From Clostridiales bacterium (GTDB taxonomy: Bacteria; Bacillota; Clostridia; Christensenellales; Aristaeellaceae), in NCBI GenBank assembly GCA_004556395.1, contig SFHK01000012.1:1-64000 (forward strand): DNA of 64,000 nucleotides, in the 5' to 3' direction. The translations under genes and the position numbers were made by a program. Shown here in pieces: positions 56,957 through 64,000 of this stretch. The notes below the pieces were generated by a model. That model was not told the origin of the DNA, ran no database searches, and saw only the letters and a program-made list of their open reading frames with translations. The first letter of the stretch is position 1. Every line of letters starts with the position of its first letter.

Positions 56957-58634
56957 TTGTGATCGACTCCTTCAGCTTCGTAAGCGCGATCTTGGTTTCC
57001 GCCGCGGTCTCGCCCAGCAGGGACGCGATTTCCTGAACGATGCGCATCTGCTTGTCGACGACCTTGTCGGCGATTTCCACCGTCTGACGGCTGATGCTTT
57101 CCTTCTTCTCGCGCTCGTTCTCCTCGTCGGTCACGTCGCGCATGATGCAGATCAGCAGCTTATACTCGCGGTCAAACAGAATCGTCTGCTCGACGTAGCG
57201 CTTGTATTCCGCCAGATACGTGCGCTGGTCGCGAATGCTGCGGCCGCTGTCGCGCACCTGCATGAAGGGAAGCGGGTCGAGAATGCGAACCACCTGGTCG
57301 CCCAGCACATCGGAGGTACTGCGGATATTCATGATGCGGCGCGCCGCCTGATTGATCTGCTGAACCTCCAGATTCTCGTTGAGCACAATCAGGCCGTTGG
57401 GCGTGTTGTTGACGATGCTGTCGGAAAAGCTTTCCGCCTTTTCCTTCAGATACGGCAGACACATGGCGATTTCGGCCTTGCCCTGATAAATGGCAATCGC
57501 CTTTTCGCGGCAGGTGTTGTAGCCGCAGGAGCCGCAGTTCAGCTCGTCCTCCTTGCGGGTCTTGCCCATCTGGCGCAGGATCGACTGAATCTCCTGCTCG
57601 TCGGGCGTCTTCGTGTGGCGGTCGATGTACTCGAAGCTCTTGTGAATCGCCATCTCCTCCGGCTGATCGACGTCAAAATCCTCGCTGCCGGCGTAGTTCA
57701 CGATGGCCATATAATCCTGAACCGGCGCGCGATGGTATTTCTCCATGACCGGGCCGCCGATGCAGGAGCCGACGCACGCGGACATTTCGATGAAGCTGTG
57801 GTGCACCTTGCCGCTTTCAATGTCCTTCAGCGCGGCGATGCAGTTCTCCACGCCGTCCAGCGCCATATAGCGGTAGCCGGGCGCGTCCTGCTTCATGGTC
57901 TTGAGAATGCCGCCGGTCGTCGGGAAGAAGCGCGCGCGGCTCTTTTCGCTGGCCACACGGTGCTGACCGATCGAAATGTTCTTTTCTCTCAGCCACTCGG
58001 TAAGCTCCTCGAACGTAAGCACCGCGTCCACGATGTCCTTGTACTTCTGCGCCTCGTCCTTCTTGGCCACGCAGGGGCCGATGAACACCGTCTTGCAGCC
58101 CGGGTAACGCTTTTTCAGATCCAGACAGTGCGCCTGCATCGGGGAAACGACGTCGGCCAGATACGGCAAAAGCTGCGGGTAATACTTCTGAATCAGCAGG
58201 TTGATCGAATGGCAGCAGGAGGAAATCACGACGTCCCTGTCGCCTCTTTCGAGCATGTTTTCATACTCGGTTTTTACGATCGTCGCGCCGACGGCGGTCT
58301 CCTCCGCGCCGGCGAAGCCCAGCGCCTTCAGCGCCGCGTCCATATCCTCGATGCCGCAGTCGTCATAGTTGGCGGCGAAGGAGGGCGCCAGCGAAACGTA
58401 TACCGGCTCCCTGCCCTGCAGAAGCACCTTCACGCGCTCGGTGTCGTTGACAATTTCCTTCGCGTTCTGCGGGCATACCACAAAGCAGTGGCCGCACAGG
58501 ATGCACTCGTCGCCGATGATATGCGCCTGATTGCCGGAGAAGCGGATGGACTTCACCGGGCAATGCCGGATGCACTTGTAGCAGTTCTTGCAGTTGGATT
58601 TCTTGAGCATCAAACAATCGGACACGCCTATCAT
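56949..58634 (-). CDS. Sensory [FeFe]-hydrogenase with PAS domain (HydS, group C-like)
   Basis: The 561-residue protein holds two [4Fe-4S] motifs (CKNCYKCIRHCP 15-26; CILCGHCFVVCP 44-55) and an H-cluster domain: L1 SSCCHS 138-143, L2 GPCVAKKDE 186-194, L3 ACVGSCIGG 286-294. An Fe-S motif, CGSCGYNTC (367-375), follows. A PAS domain (about 405-505, PNGLIVLNENLEVQQINQAA) and a helical end (505-561) complete it. PAS replaces catalytic partners, as in H2-sensing forms. AAAGG lies almost at the first ATG, so the GTG at 58625 (SDCLML...) may be the real start. It is followed by a phosphatase gene. Confidence 0.92.
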   Translation of the reverse strand: MIGVSDCLMLKKSNCKNCYKCIRHCPVKSIRFSGNQAHIIGDECILCGHCFVVCPQNAKEIVNDTERVKVLLQGREPVYVSLAPSFAANYDDCGIEDMDAALKALGFAGAEETAVGATIVKTEYENMLERGDRDVVISSCCHSINLLIQKYYPQLLPYLADVVSPMQAHCLDLKKRYPGCKTVFIGPCVAKKDEAQKYKDIVDAVLTFEELTEWLREKNISIGQHRVASEKSRARFFPTTGGILKTMKQDAPGYRYMALDGVENCIAALKDIESGKVHHSFIEMSACVGSCIGGPVMEKYHRAPVQDYMAIVNYAGSEDFDVDQPEEMAIHKSFEYIDRHTKTPDEQEIQSILRQMGKTRKEDELNCGSCGYNTCREKAIAIYQGKAEIAMCLPYLKEKAESFSDSIVNNTPNGLIVLNENLEVQQINQAARRIMNIRSTSDVLGDQVVRILDPLPFMQVRDSGRSIRDQRTYLAEYKRYVEQTILFDREYKLLICIMRDVTDEENEREKKESISRQTVEIADKVVDKQMRIVQEIASLLGETAAETKIALTKLKESITNE

Positions 58635-58638
58635 TCCT

Positions 58639-58887
58639 TTACTTCAGTTTCGCCAGCACCTTTTCCTGGAAGAAGTCGCGAAAGCCTTCCTTGGTGACGC
58701 CCGGGTAAACGTCGTCGTCTACGGTGATGGTGACGCCGTTGCGATTGCATCGGCCGGTGCAGAAGCTCCCTGCCAGCGTCACGTCTCTCTCCAGATGGTT
58801 ATCCTCAATGGCCTTTTTCAGAAGGCCTACGATATCCATCGAGCCCTTCAGGTGACAGGAGCTGCCAACGCACACCTGGATGATCAT
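58639..58887 (-). CDS. Thioredoxin-like [2Fe-2S] ferredoxin, copy 2
   Basis: This 82-residue protein resembles the NuoE/HndA-type thioredoxin-like ferredoxin. Cluster cysteines are in CVGSSCHLKGS and FCTGRCNRNGV, spaced as in that family. It lies between the first copy (one-base overlap, TAATG) and the sensory hydrogenase gene (4-bp gap). The two copies share the CxGSSCHLKGS and FCxGxC pattern but differ elsewhere. It could carry electrons to or from the hydrogenases. Confidence 0.9.
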   Translation of the reverse strand: MIIQVCVGSSCHLKGSMDIVGLLKKAIEDNHLERDVTLAGSFCTGRCNRNGVTITVDDDVYPGVTKEGFRDFFQEKVLAKLK

Positions 58888-59129
58888 TATTTCACCTTCT
58901 CAAGCACGTTCTCTTTGAAAAACTCGTCCACGGTGTCGGGCGAGACGGAATAAATCTCGTCGCCGATCGCCACGCAGACGCCCTGCTGGCACTTGCCCAT
59001 GCAGAAGGTGCCGCCCAGCTCCACCTTGTCGGAAACGTTGTTCTCGGCAATCAGCTTCTGAAGCGAAGCGACGACCAGGCGGGAACCTTTCAGGTGACAG
59101 GAGCTGCCGATGCAAACCGTGATTTTCAT
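58887..59129 (-). CDS. Thioredoxin-like [2Fe-2S] ferredoxin, copy 1
   Basis: This 80-residue protein carries CIGSSCHLKGSRLV and TFCMGKCQQGVCVAIG, the four cluster cysteines plus one extra. The start at 59129 follows AAGGAGGTTCTTCTC. It is 14 bp after the kinase-like gene and overlaps the second ferredoxin gene by one base. Tandem copies like these accompany HydS in several Clostridia (general knowledge of hydrogenase neighbourhoods). Confidence 0.9.
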   Translation of the reverse strand: MKITVCIGSSCHLKGSRLVVASLQKLIAENNVSDKVELGGTFCMGKCQQGVCVAIGDEIYSVSPDTVDEFFKENVLEKVK

Positions 59130-59143
59130 GAGAAGAACCTCCT

Positions 59144-59881
59144 TCATATGTTTCGCGGGGAAAAGATCTTTGGTATCAGAAACGCTCGTTCACGTTCGTT
59201 CGCCATCATGGTGCGCGACGCCGCGACCAGCGGCGTCCACTGCGCAATTTCCCGGGGATCGCTGTCCAGCCGCGAGCGATAGGCGTTCGCCATTTCCGCA
59301 CTCTCCTCCATCTCAAGCAGAAGAAGCGTCACCGCGTCGTCCGCCGCGGCCCGCCCACGGCAGGCGCGCGCCCAGTCCACCACGGCAAAGCCGTCGTCCG
59401 CGCATTCGATCACGTTGGAAAGCATCAGATCGCCATGGCAGGGAGACGCGCCGTCCGGCATGCGCGACGTGCGCGCGATCAGCTCCGCCTTCGCGTCCTC
59501 CGCCAGCGGCGCGCGCGCGATCAGGCGCGATACGCGGCTTTTCAGCGACTCGAGGCCGTTGAGCTTGGAGGCGTGAATCTGCGTGCGCACCTGCGCCAGC
59601 GTTCGAATCGCGCTGTCCCGCTCCTCCGGGTGCCTGCGCACGCGGTCGGAAAGCGTGCGGCCGTATATGAACCGGGAGGCAATCGCCCAGCCGTCCGGCA
59701 CGCGCTCGGCCGCCAGCACCTCCGGCACCGGCAGACCCGCGTCCCGCGCCGCCGCCTGATTGGCCGCTTCGCGCAGAACGTCCGCCGCCGCGACGCGGCC
59801 GGTAAAGACCTTGATGCACGTATCCCCATCCTGGTAAACGGTCTTATTGTTTCGAACCGCGATGACCCTGTCGAGATTCAT
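59144..59881 (-). CDS. APH-family kinase-fold protein of the hydrogenase operon
   Basis: This 245-residue protein has the aminoglycoside phosphotransferase/choline kinase fold. A Lys in TCIKVFTGR fits the ATP-binding strand, CHGDLMLSNVIE is the catalytic loop (HxDxxxxN), and FAVVDWARA holds the metal-binding Asp. It is the first gene of the sensory hydrogenase operon, with the promoter and palindrome just upstream. The start at 59881 has AAAGGTGAGTGTGC. Small-molecule or protein phosphorylation opposed to the PP2C phosphatase is a hypothesis. Confidence 0.85.
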   Translation of the reverse strand: MNLDRVIAVRNNKTVYQDGDTCIKVFTGRVAAADVLREAANQAAARDAGLPVPEVLAAERVPDGWAIASRFIYGRTLSDRVRRHPEERDSAIRTLAQVRTQIHASKLNGLESLKSRVSRLIARAPLAEDAKAELIARTSRMPDGASPCHGDLMLSNVIECADDGFAVVDWARACRGRAAADDAVTLLLLEMEESAEMANAYRSRLDSDPREIAQWTPLVAASRTMMANERERAFLIPKIFSPRNI

Positions 59882-59903
59882 GCACACTCACCTTTCGGCG
59901 CGC

Positions 59904-59917
59904 AGTCGTATACGACT
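59904..59917. promoter_or_regulatory. Perfect 14-bp palindrome at the start of the hydrogenase operon
   Basis: AGTCGTATACGACT reads the same on both strands. It lies 4-17 bp downstream of the -10 box, overlapping the predicted start site. This is a typical position for a repressor operator. Confidence 0.65.
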
Positions 59918-59920
59918 CTA

Positions 59921-59949
59921 ATTGTATCGCCATACGCCCGCCCGCGCAA
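59921..59949 (-). promoter_or_regulatory. Promoter of the sensory hydrogenase operon
   Basis: Leftward, TTGCGC (59944-59949), a 17-bp spacer and TACAAT (59921-59926). Confidence 0.78.
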
Positions 59950-59968
59950 GTACATCTTTGATATATTG

Positions 59969-60910
59969 TCATTGCTCTTTGCGATATGCCCTGAACACCT
60001 CGCGCCGCACGTCGCAAAGCTCGGTCAGGAAGCGCTTTTCCATGTCCGTCAGCTTGAGGTCACGCCGGTAGAACAGCTCGTCCCGATACACGGTGCGCGC
60101 GAAAGCCACCGTGCGCTGCTCAAGCCCATAGCGGGAAAGCGTGCGCGGCGTGAGCGGCGCCGTCCACACATAGCTCTGCGGCTGCACGGAAAGAATTTCC
60201 AGCCGCGCCGCGCGCGACGGCGTGAGCACCCGGCGGAAATCGCCGTCCGGATACTGCTCGCGCCGAACCTCCTCGGGCGCCATCGACGGCACGTCGAAAT
60301 CGCCGGGCGCGACCTCGATCAGCGTTTTGAGTTCGTCCTCCGTCACCGGGTCGGCCGACGCGAGCGGGCTGTCCTTTGAATAGGCCAGCACCGGCGTAAA
60401 CTCGACGATGCGCTCGTGAAACAACCCGCCTGCCTCCATCTGCTGCCGGAAGCGCGGGAAATAGTTGCCCGTGCAACGCGCGATGCCGATTCGGCACTCG
60501 CCCTCGGCGACGGCGCGAATGGCCGCCGCCGCGCCCGTCTCGCGGTAGTCCAGCTCCGCGGGATCGGCCGTCAGCGCGTTCAGCGTGTTCAGAAACGCCT
60601 CCGCCACATAGCAGGACGGCGGAACGCAGGCCGAGAAGCGCTGCTTCACCTGCGTTTCCTCGCGGTAGAACGCTTCCATCTCATCGATTTCACCGAGGAT
60701 TCTGCGCGCGCGCTCCAGAAAGACCTCGCCCTCCGAGGTAGGCACCATGCCGCGCGCCGTGCGTTCAAACAGGGTAATGCCCAGCGTCCCCTCGAGATCC
60801 CGGATGGCTCGGCTCAGGTTGGGCTGGTTCATATATAATGTCTCCGACGCCCGGCTGATGGAGCCGGCTCTGGCCACCTCCACAGCATAGCGCATATGCA
60901 GGATGTTCAC
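59969..60910 (-). CDS. LysR-family transcriptional regulator
   Basis: The 313-residue protein has an N-terminal winged helix (MRYAVEVARAGSISRASETL; NQPNLSRAIRDLEGTLGI; LFERTARGMVPTSEG) and a C-terminal effector-binding domain. The start is a GTG at 60910 with GGAGGTACGC before it. It diverges from the dehydrogenase-fumarase genes, a common layout for a LysR protein and its target. It also lies upstream of the hydrogenase operon, in the same direction. The effector is unknown. Confidence 0.92.
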   Translation of the reverse strand: MNILHMRYAVEVARAGSISRASETLYMNQPNLSRAIRDLEGTLGITLFERTARGMVPTSEGEVFLERARRILGEIDEMEAFYREETQVKQRFSACVPPSCYVAEAFLNTLNALTADPAELDYRETGAAAAIRAVAEGECRIGIARCTGNYFPRFRQQMEAGGLFHERIVEFTPVLAYSKDSPLASADPVTEDELKTLIEVAPGDFDVPSMAPEEVRREQYPDGDFRRVLTPSRAARLEILSVQPQSYVWTAPLTPRTLSRYGLEQRTVAFARTVYRDELFYRRDLKLTDMEKRFLTELCDVRREVFRAYRKEQ

Positions 60911-60950
60911 ACGCGTACCTCCGTTCACCGTCCGGTGATTCATGACTTCT

Positions 60951-60979
60951 ATTATACAGCCTTTCGCGCTTTTTCTCAA
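60951..60979 (-). promoter_or_regulatory. Promoter of the LysR gene
   Basis: Leftward, TTGAGA (60974-60979), a 17-bp spacer and TATAAT (60951-60956). The 140 bp between it and the divergent promoter would hold LysR sites, none clearly defined. Confidence 0.8.
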
Positions 60980-61116
60980 CCATTATAAGCGCTAAATTTC
61001 GCGCACGCTACCTTTCTTTCCTCGCTTCACGCGCGTTTTCCGGCGCGGAAACCCGCCGCGCGTCTCGTTCGGGGCGATATATCCCGTGCGACAATGCCGT
61101 TATCTCAAAAAAGTAT

Positions 61117-61145
61117 TTGCACACATGCCTGTAATGGTATATAAT
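61117..61145 (+). promoter_or_regulatory. Promoter of the dehydrogenase-fumarase operon
   Basis: TTGCAC (61117-61122), a 17-bp spacer and TATAAT (61140-61145). Confidence 0.88.
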
Positions 61146-61189
61146 AATCGTGGGTATTCCCGAACATATAGAGAAAGAGGGATTTTTTC

Positions 61190-62164
61190 ATGGCCGTCAA
61201 CAAAATCACCGTGATCGGTGCCGGCAGCGTGGGTTCCACGACCGCGTTTGCGCTTGCTCTCAAGAACATTGCCAACGAGATCGTCATCATCGACATCAAC
61301 GAAGACAAGGCGCTGGGCGAAGCCATGGATATTCATCAGGGCACGCCCCTGTTCAGCGAGCCGGTCAACGTTTACGCCGGCGACTACAAGTCCGCCGTGG
61401 GCAGCGACATCGTCGTCATCACCTCCGGCGTGGCCCGCAAGCCCGGCCAGACGCGCATCGACCTTGCGCAGACCAACGTAAACATCATCAAGCAGATTAC
61501 CCCCCAGATCGTCCGCTCCTGCCCGGACGCGACCTACGTCATCGTCGCCAACCCGGTGGACATTCTGACCTACGTTTTCAGCAAGGTTTCCGGCATTCCG
61601 CAGAACCGCATCATCGGCTCCGGCACGCTGCTGGACACCGCGCGTCTGCGCGCCCGCATCGCCGAGTATCTGTCCGTTTCCCAGAAGAACGTGCACGCCT
61701 ACGTTTTCGGCGAGCACGGCGAGACCAGCTTCGTGCCGTGGTCGATCGCCGAGGTTTCCACGATCAGCCTTGCCGACTATAAGGAACTGATCAAGCTCGA
61801 TCAGGGCATCATGGTCGACCTCGACTACGACGAGATCGACAACTATATGCGCTCCTCCGGCGGCAAGATCATCCGCCGCAAGGGCTGCACCAACTACGCC
61901 ATCGCCGTGTCCGTGTGCGGCATCTGCGAATGCCTGCAGGGCGGCGTGAACGCGGTCGTCACCGTTTCCACGATGCTGAGCGGCGAATACGGCATTTCCG
62001 ACGTGTGCCTGTCCCTGCCGATGCTGCTGGGCAACGGAAAGGTTCAGGGCCGCATCACGCCCCGCCTGACGGACGAGGAGCTCGAGAAGCTGCACCACAG
62101 CGCCGACGCGCTGAAGGCCGTCATCGCGCAGATCGACCTCACGATGCCCGAGACGAAGGCATAA
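61190..62164 (+). CDS. L-lactate/malate dehydrogenase family, probably malate dehydrogenase
   Basis: The 324-residue NAD-dependent 2-hydroxyacid dehydrogenase starts NKITVIGAGSVGSTTAFALA. Catalytic Asp and Arg are in SGTLLDTARLRARI, and the catalytic His is in FGEHGETSFVPW. In the substrate loop, SGVARKPGQTRIDLAQ, the position that is Gln102 in lactate dehydrogenase is Arg. This is the residue that makes the family malate-specific. The Thr in KGCTNYAIA (position 246) is LDH-like. Adjacent fumarase and an HdrB-like gene also favour malate. The ribosome site is AGAGGGATTTTTTC. Confidence 0.85.
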   Translation: MAVNKITVIGAGSVGSTTAFALALKNIANEIVIIDINEDKALGEAMDIHQGTPLFSEPVNVYAGDYKSAVGSDIVVITSGVARKPGQTRIDLAQTNVNIIKQITPQIVRSCPDATYVIVANPVDILTYVFSKVSGIPQNRIIGSGTLLDTARLRARIAEYLSVSQKNVHAYVFGEHGETSFVPWSIAEVSTISLADYKELIKLDQGIMVDLDYDEIDNYMRSSGGKIIRRKGCTNYAIAVSVCGICECLQGGVNAVVTVSTMLSGEYGISDVCLSLPMLLGNGKVQGRITPRLTDEELEKLHHSADALKAVIAQIDLTMPETKA

Positions 62165-62177
62165 GGGAGGCCAAAGC

Positions 62178-63542
62178 ATGAATTATCGCATTGAGCGGGA
62201 TTCCATGGGCGAGATGCAGGTGCCCGCGGATCGCTACTGGGGCGCGCAGACGCAGCGCAGCTTCCAGAACTTCAAAATCGGCGGCGAGATCATGCCGCGC
62301 GAAATCACCCACGCCTTCGGCATTCTGAAGAAGGCCGCGGCAATTGCCAACCATGAATTCGGCAAGCTGGACGACCGCCGTCTGGACGTGATCAGCCGCG
62401 CCTGCGACGAGGTGATTTCCGGTTCCCTGAACGACCACTTCCCGCTGGTCGTATGGCAGACCGGCAGCGGCACGCAGTCCAACATGAACGCCAACGAGGT
62501 CATTGCCAACCGCGGCAACGAAATCGCGGGCGAAAAGCTTCTGCATCCCAACGATCACGTGAACATGTCCCAGAGCTCGAACGACACCTTCCCCACCGCC
62601 ATGCACATCGCCGCGGTTACGATCATCCGCGAAAAACTGCTGCCGGCGATGGATGGCCTGATTGAAACGTTCAAGCGGCTGGAGGCCGAGAACGAGGGCA
62701 TCGTGAAGACGGGCCGCACGCATCTGCAGGATGCGACGCCCATCCGCTTCTCTCAGGAAATCTCCGGCTGGCGCAACATGATCGAAAAGACGCGCGCGAT
62801 GATCGAAGCCGCGCTTCCGGGCATCAGCGAGCTGGCGCTGGGCGGCACCGCCGTCGGCACCGGCCTCAACTGCCCCAGGGAGTTCGGCCCCGTGGTCGCC
62901 CGCGTTGTAAGCGAGCTGACCGGCTATCCCTTCACCAGCGCCGCCAACAAGTTCCACGCGCTGACCAGCAAGGACGATCTGGTGTTCATGCACGGCGCGC
63001 TGAAGGCGCTGGCCGCGAACCTGATGAAGATTGCCAACGACGTGCGCTGGCTGGCAAGCGGCCCGCGCGACGGTCTGGGCGAAATCTTCATTCCGGAAAA
63101 CGAGCCCGGCTCCTCCATCATGCCCGGCAAGGTAAATCCCACCCAGTGCGAAAGCCTGACGATGGTCGCCGTTCAGGTCATGGCCAACGACGTGGCCGTG
63201 GGCATGGCGGCCAGCCAGGGCAACTTCGAGCTGAACGTGTTCATGCCGGTTCTGATTTACAACTTCCTGCAGTCCGCGCGCCTGCTGGCCGACGGCATCA
63301 ATTCCTTCAATAAGAATTGCGTCTCCGGCATTCGCGCCAACCGCGAAAAGATGCACCACAACCTGTATAACTCCCTGATGCTGGTCACGGCGCTCAATCC
63401 GTACATCGGCTACGACAACGCCGCCAAGACCGCCAAGAAGGCCTACAAGGAGAACATCTCCCTGAAGGAAGCGTGCGTGCAGCTCGGCTTCCTGACCGCG
63501 GAGCGGTTTGACGAGGTCTTTAACCCCGAGAACATGGCATAA
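62178..63542 (+). CDS. fumC: Fumarate hydratase class II
   Basis: The 454-residue enzyme interconverts malate and fumarate. FumC features are VVWQTGSGTQSNMNANEVIA, HVNMSQSSNDTFPTAMHIAA, GRTHLQDATPIRFSQEISGW and the signature GSSIMPGKVNPTQCE. PGKVNPTQ marks fumarase against aspartase (PAKVNPV). The start has AAGGGAGGCCAAAGC and lies 13 bp after the dehydrogenase gene, so the two are co-transcribed. Confidence 0.96.
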   Translation: MNYRIERDSMGEMQVPADRYWGAQTQRSFQNFKIGGEIMPREITHAFGILKKAAAIANHEFGKLDDRRLDVISRACDEVISGSLNDHFPLVVWQTGSGTQSNMNANEVIANRGNEIAGEKLLHPNDHVNMSQSSNDTFPTAMHIAAVTIIREKLLPAMDGLIETFKRLEAENEGIVKTGRTHLQDATPIRFSQEISGWRNMIEKTRAMIEAALPGISELALGGTAVGTGLNCPREFGPVVARVVSELTGYPFTSAANKFHALTSKDDLVFMHGALKALAANLMKIANDVRWLASGPRDGLGEIFIPENEPGSSIMPGKVNPTQCESLTMVAVQVMANDVAVGMAASQGNFELNVFMPVLIYNFLQSARLLADGINSFNKNCVSGIRANREKMHHNLYNSLMLVTALNPYIGYDNAAKTAKKAYKENISLKEACVQLGFLTAERFDEVFNPENMA

Positions 63543-63555
63543 GGAGACGGCTCTA

Positions 63556-64000
63556 TGAAATTCAGTTACTTTCCCGGCTGTACGCTGAAAACCAAGGCGC
63601 GCGACCTCGATAAATGGGGACGCGAAAGCGCTTTGAAGCTGGGCGTAGAGCTGCGCGAAATCGAGGAGTGGCAGTGCTGCGGCGCGGTGTACCCGCAGGT
63701 GGAGGATGAAATCGCCTCCCGCCTGTCCTCCGTGCGCGCGCTGATGGACGCGCGAGCGCATGGAGAGGATCTGCTGACGCTCTGCTCCGCCTGTCACCAT
63801 GTGATCAAGCGCATGAACCACGACATGAAGGAAAACGAGTACGTGCGCACCCGCGTGAACAACTATCTGAAGCCCGACGTTCCCTACGCGGGCGAGACGA
63901 AGGTGGTTCACTACCTCGAGATGCTGCGCGACACCGTGGGCTTCGACGAGATCAAAAAGCAGGTTGTGAACCCGCTGAAGGGCCGCAAAATCGGCGCGTA
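63556..64000 (+). CDS. HdrB-like CCG-domain protein (3' truncated)
   Basis: The visible 148 residues hold the first cysteine-rich CCG domain: FSYFPGCTLKTKARDL, EEWQCCGAVYPQ and TLCSACHHVIKRMNHD, matching heterodisulfide reductase subunit B. Homologs also serve as subunits of thiol- or menaquinol-linked fumarate reductases. The ATG has AAGGAGACGGCTCT before it and lies 13 bp after fumC. The second CCG domain lies beyond the window. Confidence 0.88.

Noticed and set aside
59144..59881. Aminoglycoside resistance gene
   Set aside because: Only the general kinase fold is shared. The gene is embedded in a hydrogenase operon with host-like GC content and no mobile element, so resistance is not supported.
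62139..63911. Long minus-strand frame opposite fumC
   Set aside because: It is the antisense shadow of fumC and the HdrB-like gene, and its translation shows no family features.

Overview
The window looks like chromosomal DNA of a GC-rich, anaerobic, spore-forming Bacillota (Clostridia). Two alpha/beta-type small acid-soluble spore proteins point to sporulation. A T-box leader on hisS-aspS, a lysine riboswitch, the rpmB / Asp23-like / fakA / recG gene order and a RelQ-type alarmone synthetase are typical of Firmicutes. A group B-like [FeFe]-hydrogenase with a sensory hydrogenase points to fermentative anaerobic life. The fused OppD-OppF ATPase and the many GC-rich sugar-enzyme genes resemble uncultured gut Clostridia such as Christensenellales; that placement is inference. 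The first 14 bases match the end of an Illumina adapter, so the left edge is a contig end with library sequence left on it.

Layout. 1-1.3 kb: a truncated secreted protein with 33-residue tandem repeats and a Cys/His-rich C-terminal part. 1.6-10.7 kb: a PfkB kinase and a glycerophosphodiesterase, a Gfo/Idh/MocA oxidoreductase, RelQ, a GH88 hydrolase, an ABC exporter with an XRE regulator, and an MBL-fold hydrolase. 10.7-17.4 kb: a complete oligopeptide ABC transporter behind a consensus promoter. 17.6-21.8 kb: two convergent ECF sigma / membrane regulator pairs. 21.9-30.5 kb: housekeeping genes (rpmB, Asp23-like, fakA, recG, two SASPs, hisS-aspS). 30.5-38.1 kb: YitT, a headless PadR gene, a long palindromic element, a 943-residue putative TIM-barrel protein, a methyltransferase, a SecB-like chaperone and an MFS transporter. 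38.2-41.9 kb: a zinc/manganese uptake operon with two unusual accessory genes and a DUF975 remnant. 41.9-44.8 kb: an amino-acid ABC transporter behind a lysine riboswitch, hence probably a lysine importer. 44.8-53.4 kb: an SSB-like protein, a D-aminoacylase-like enzyme, four tRNA genes, an SH3 protein, a UroD-like protein, a divergent acetate kinase, and a nitroreductase with two GNAT acetyltransferases.

53.4-60 kb carries the most unusual locus. A single leftward operon encodes an APH-like kinase-fold protein, two thioredoxin-like [2Fe-2S] proteins, a sensory [FeFe]-hydrogenase with a PAS domain, a SpoIIE/PP2C phosphatase and a catalytic-type [FeFe]-hydrogenase. A perfect 14-bp palindrome overlaps the predicted transcription start. 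This reads as a hydrogen- or redox-sensing signalling module. 60-64 kb holds a LysR regulator divergent from an LDH/MDH-family dehydrogenase that carries the malate-type residue Arg102, then fumarase and a truncated HdrB-like protein. Together these suggest a reductive oxaloacetate-malate-fumarate branch.

Most promoters are near-consensus sigma-A sites with 17-bp spacers, and most transcription units end in clear intrinsic terminators. No CRISPR array, insertion sequence, prophage or replication origin was seen.
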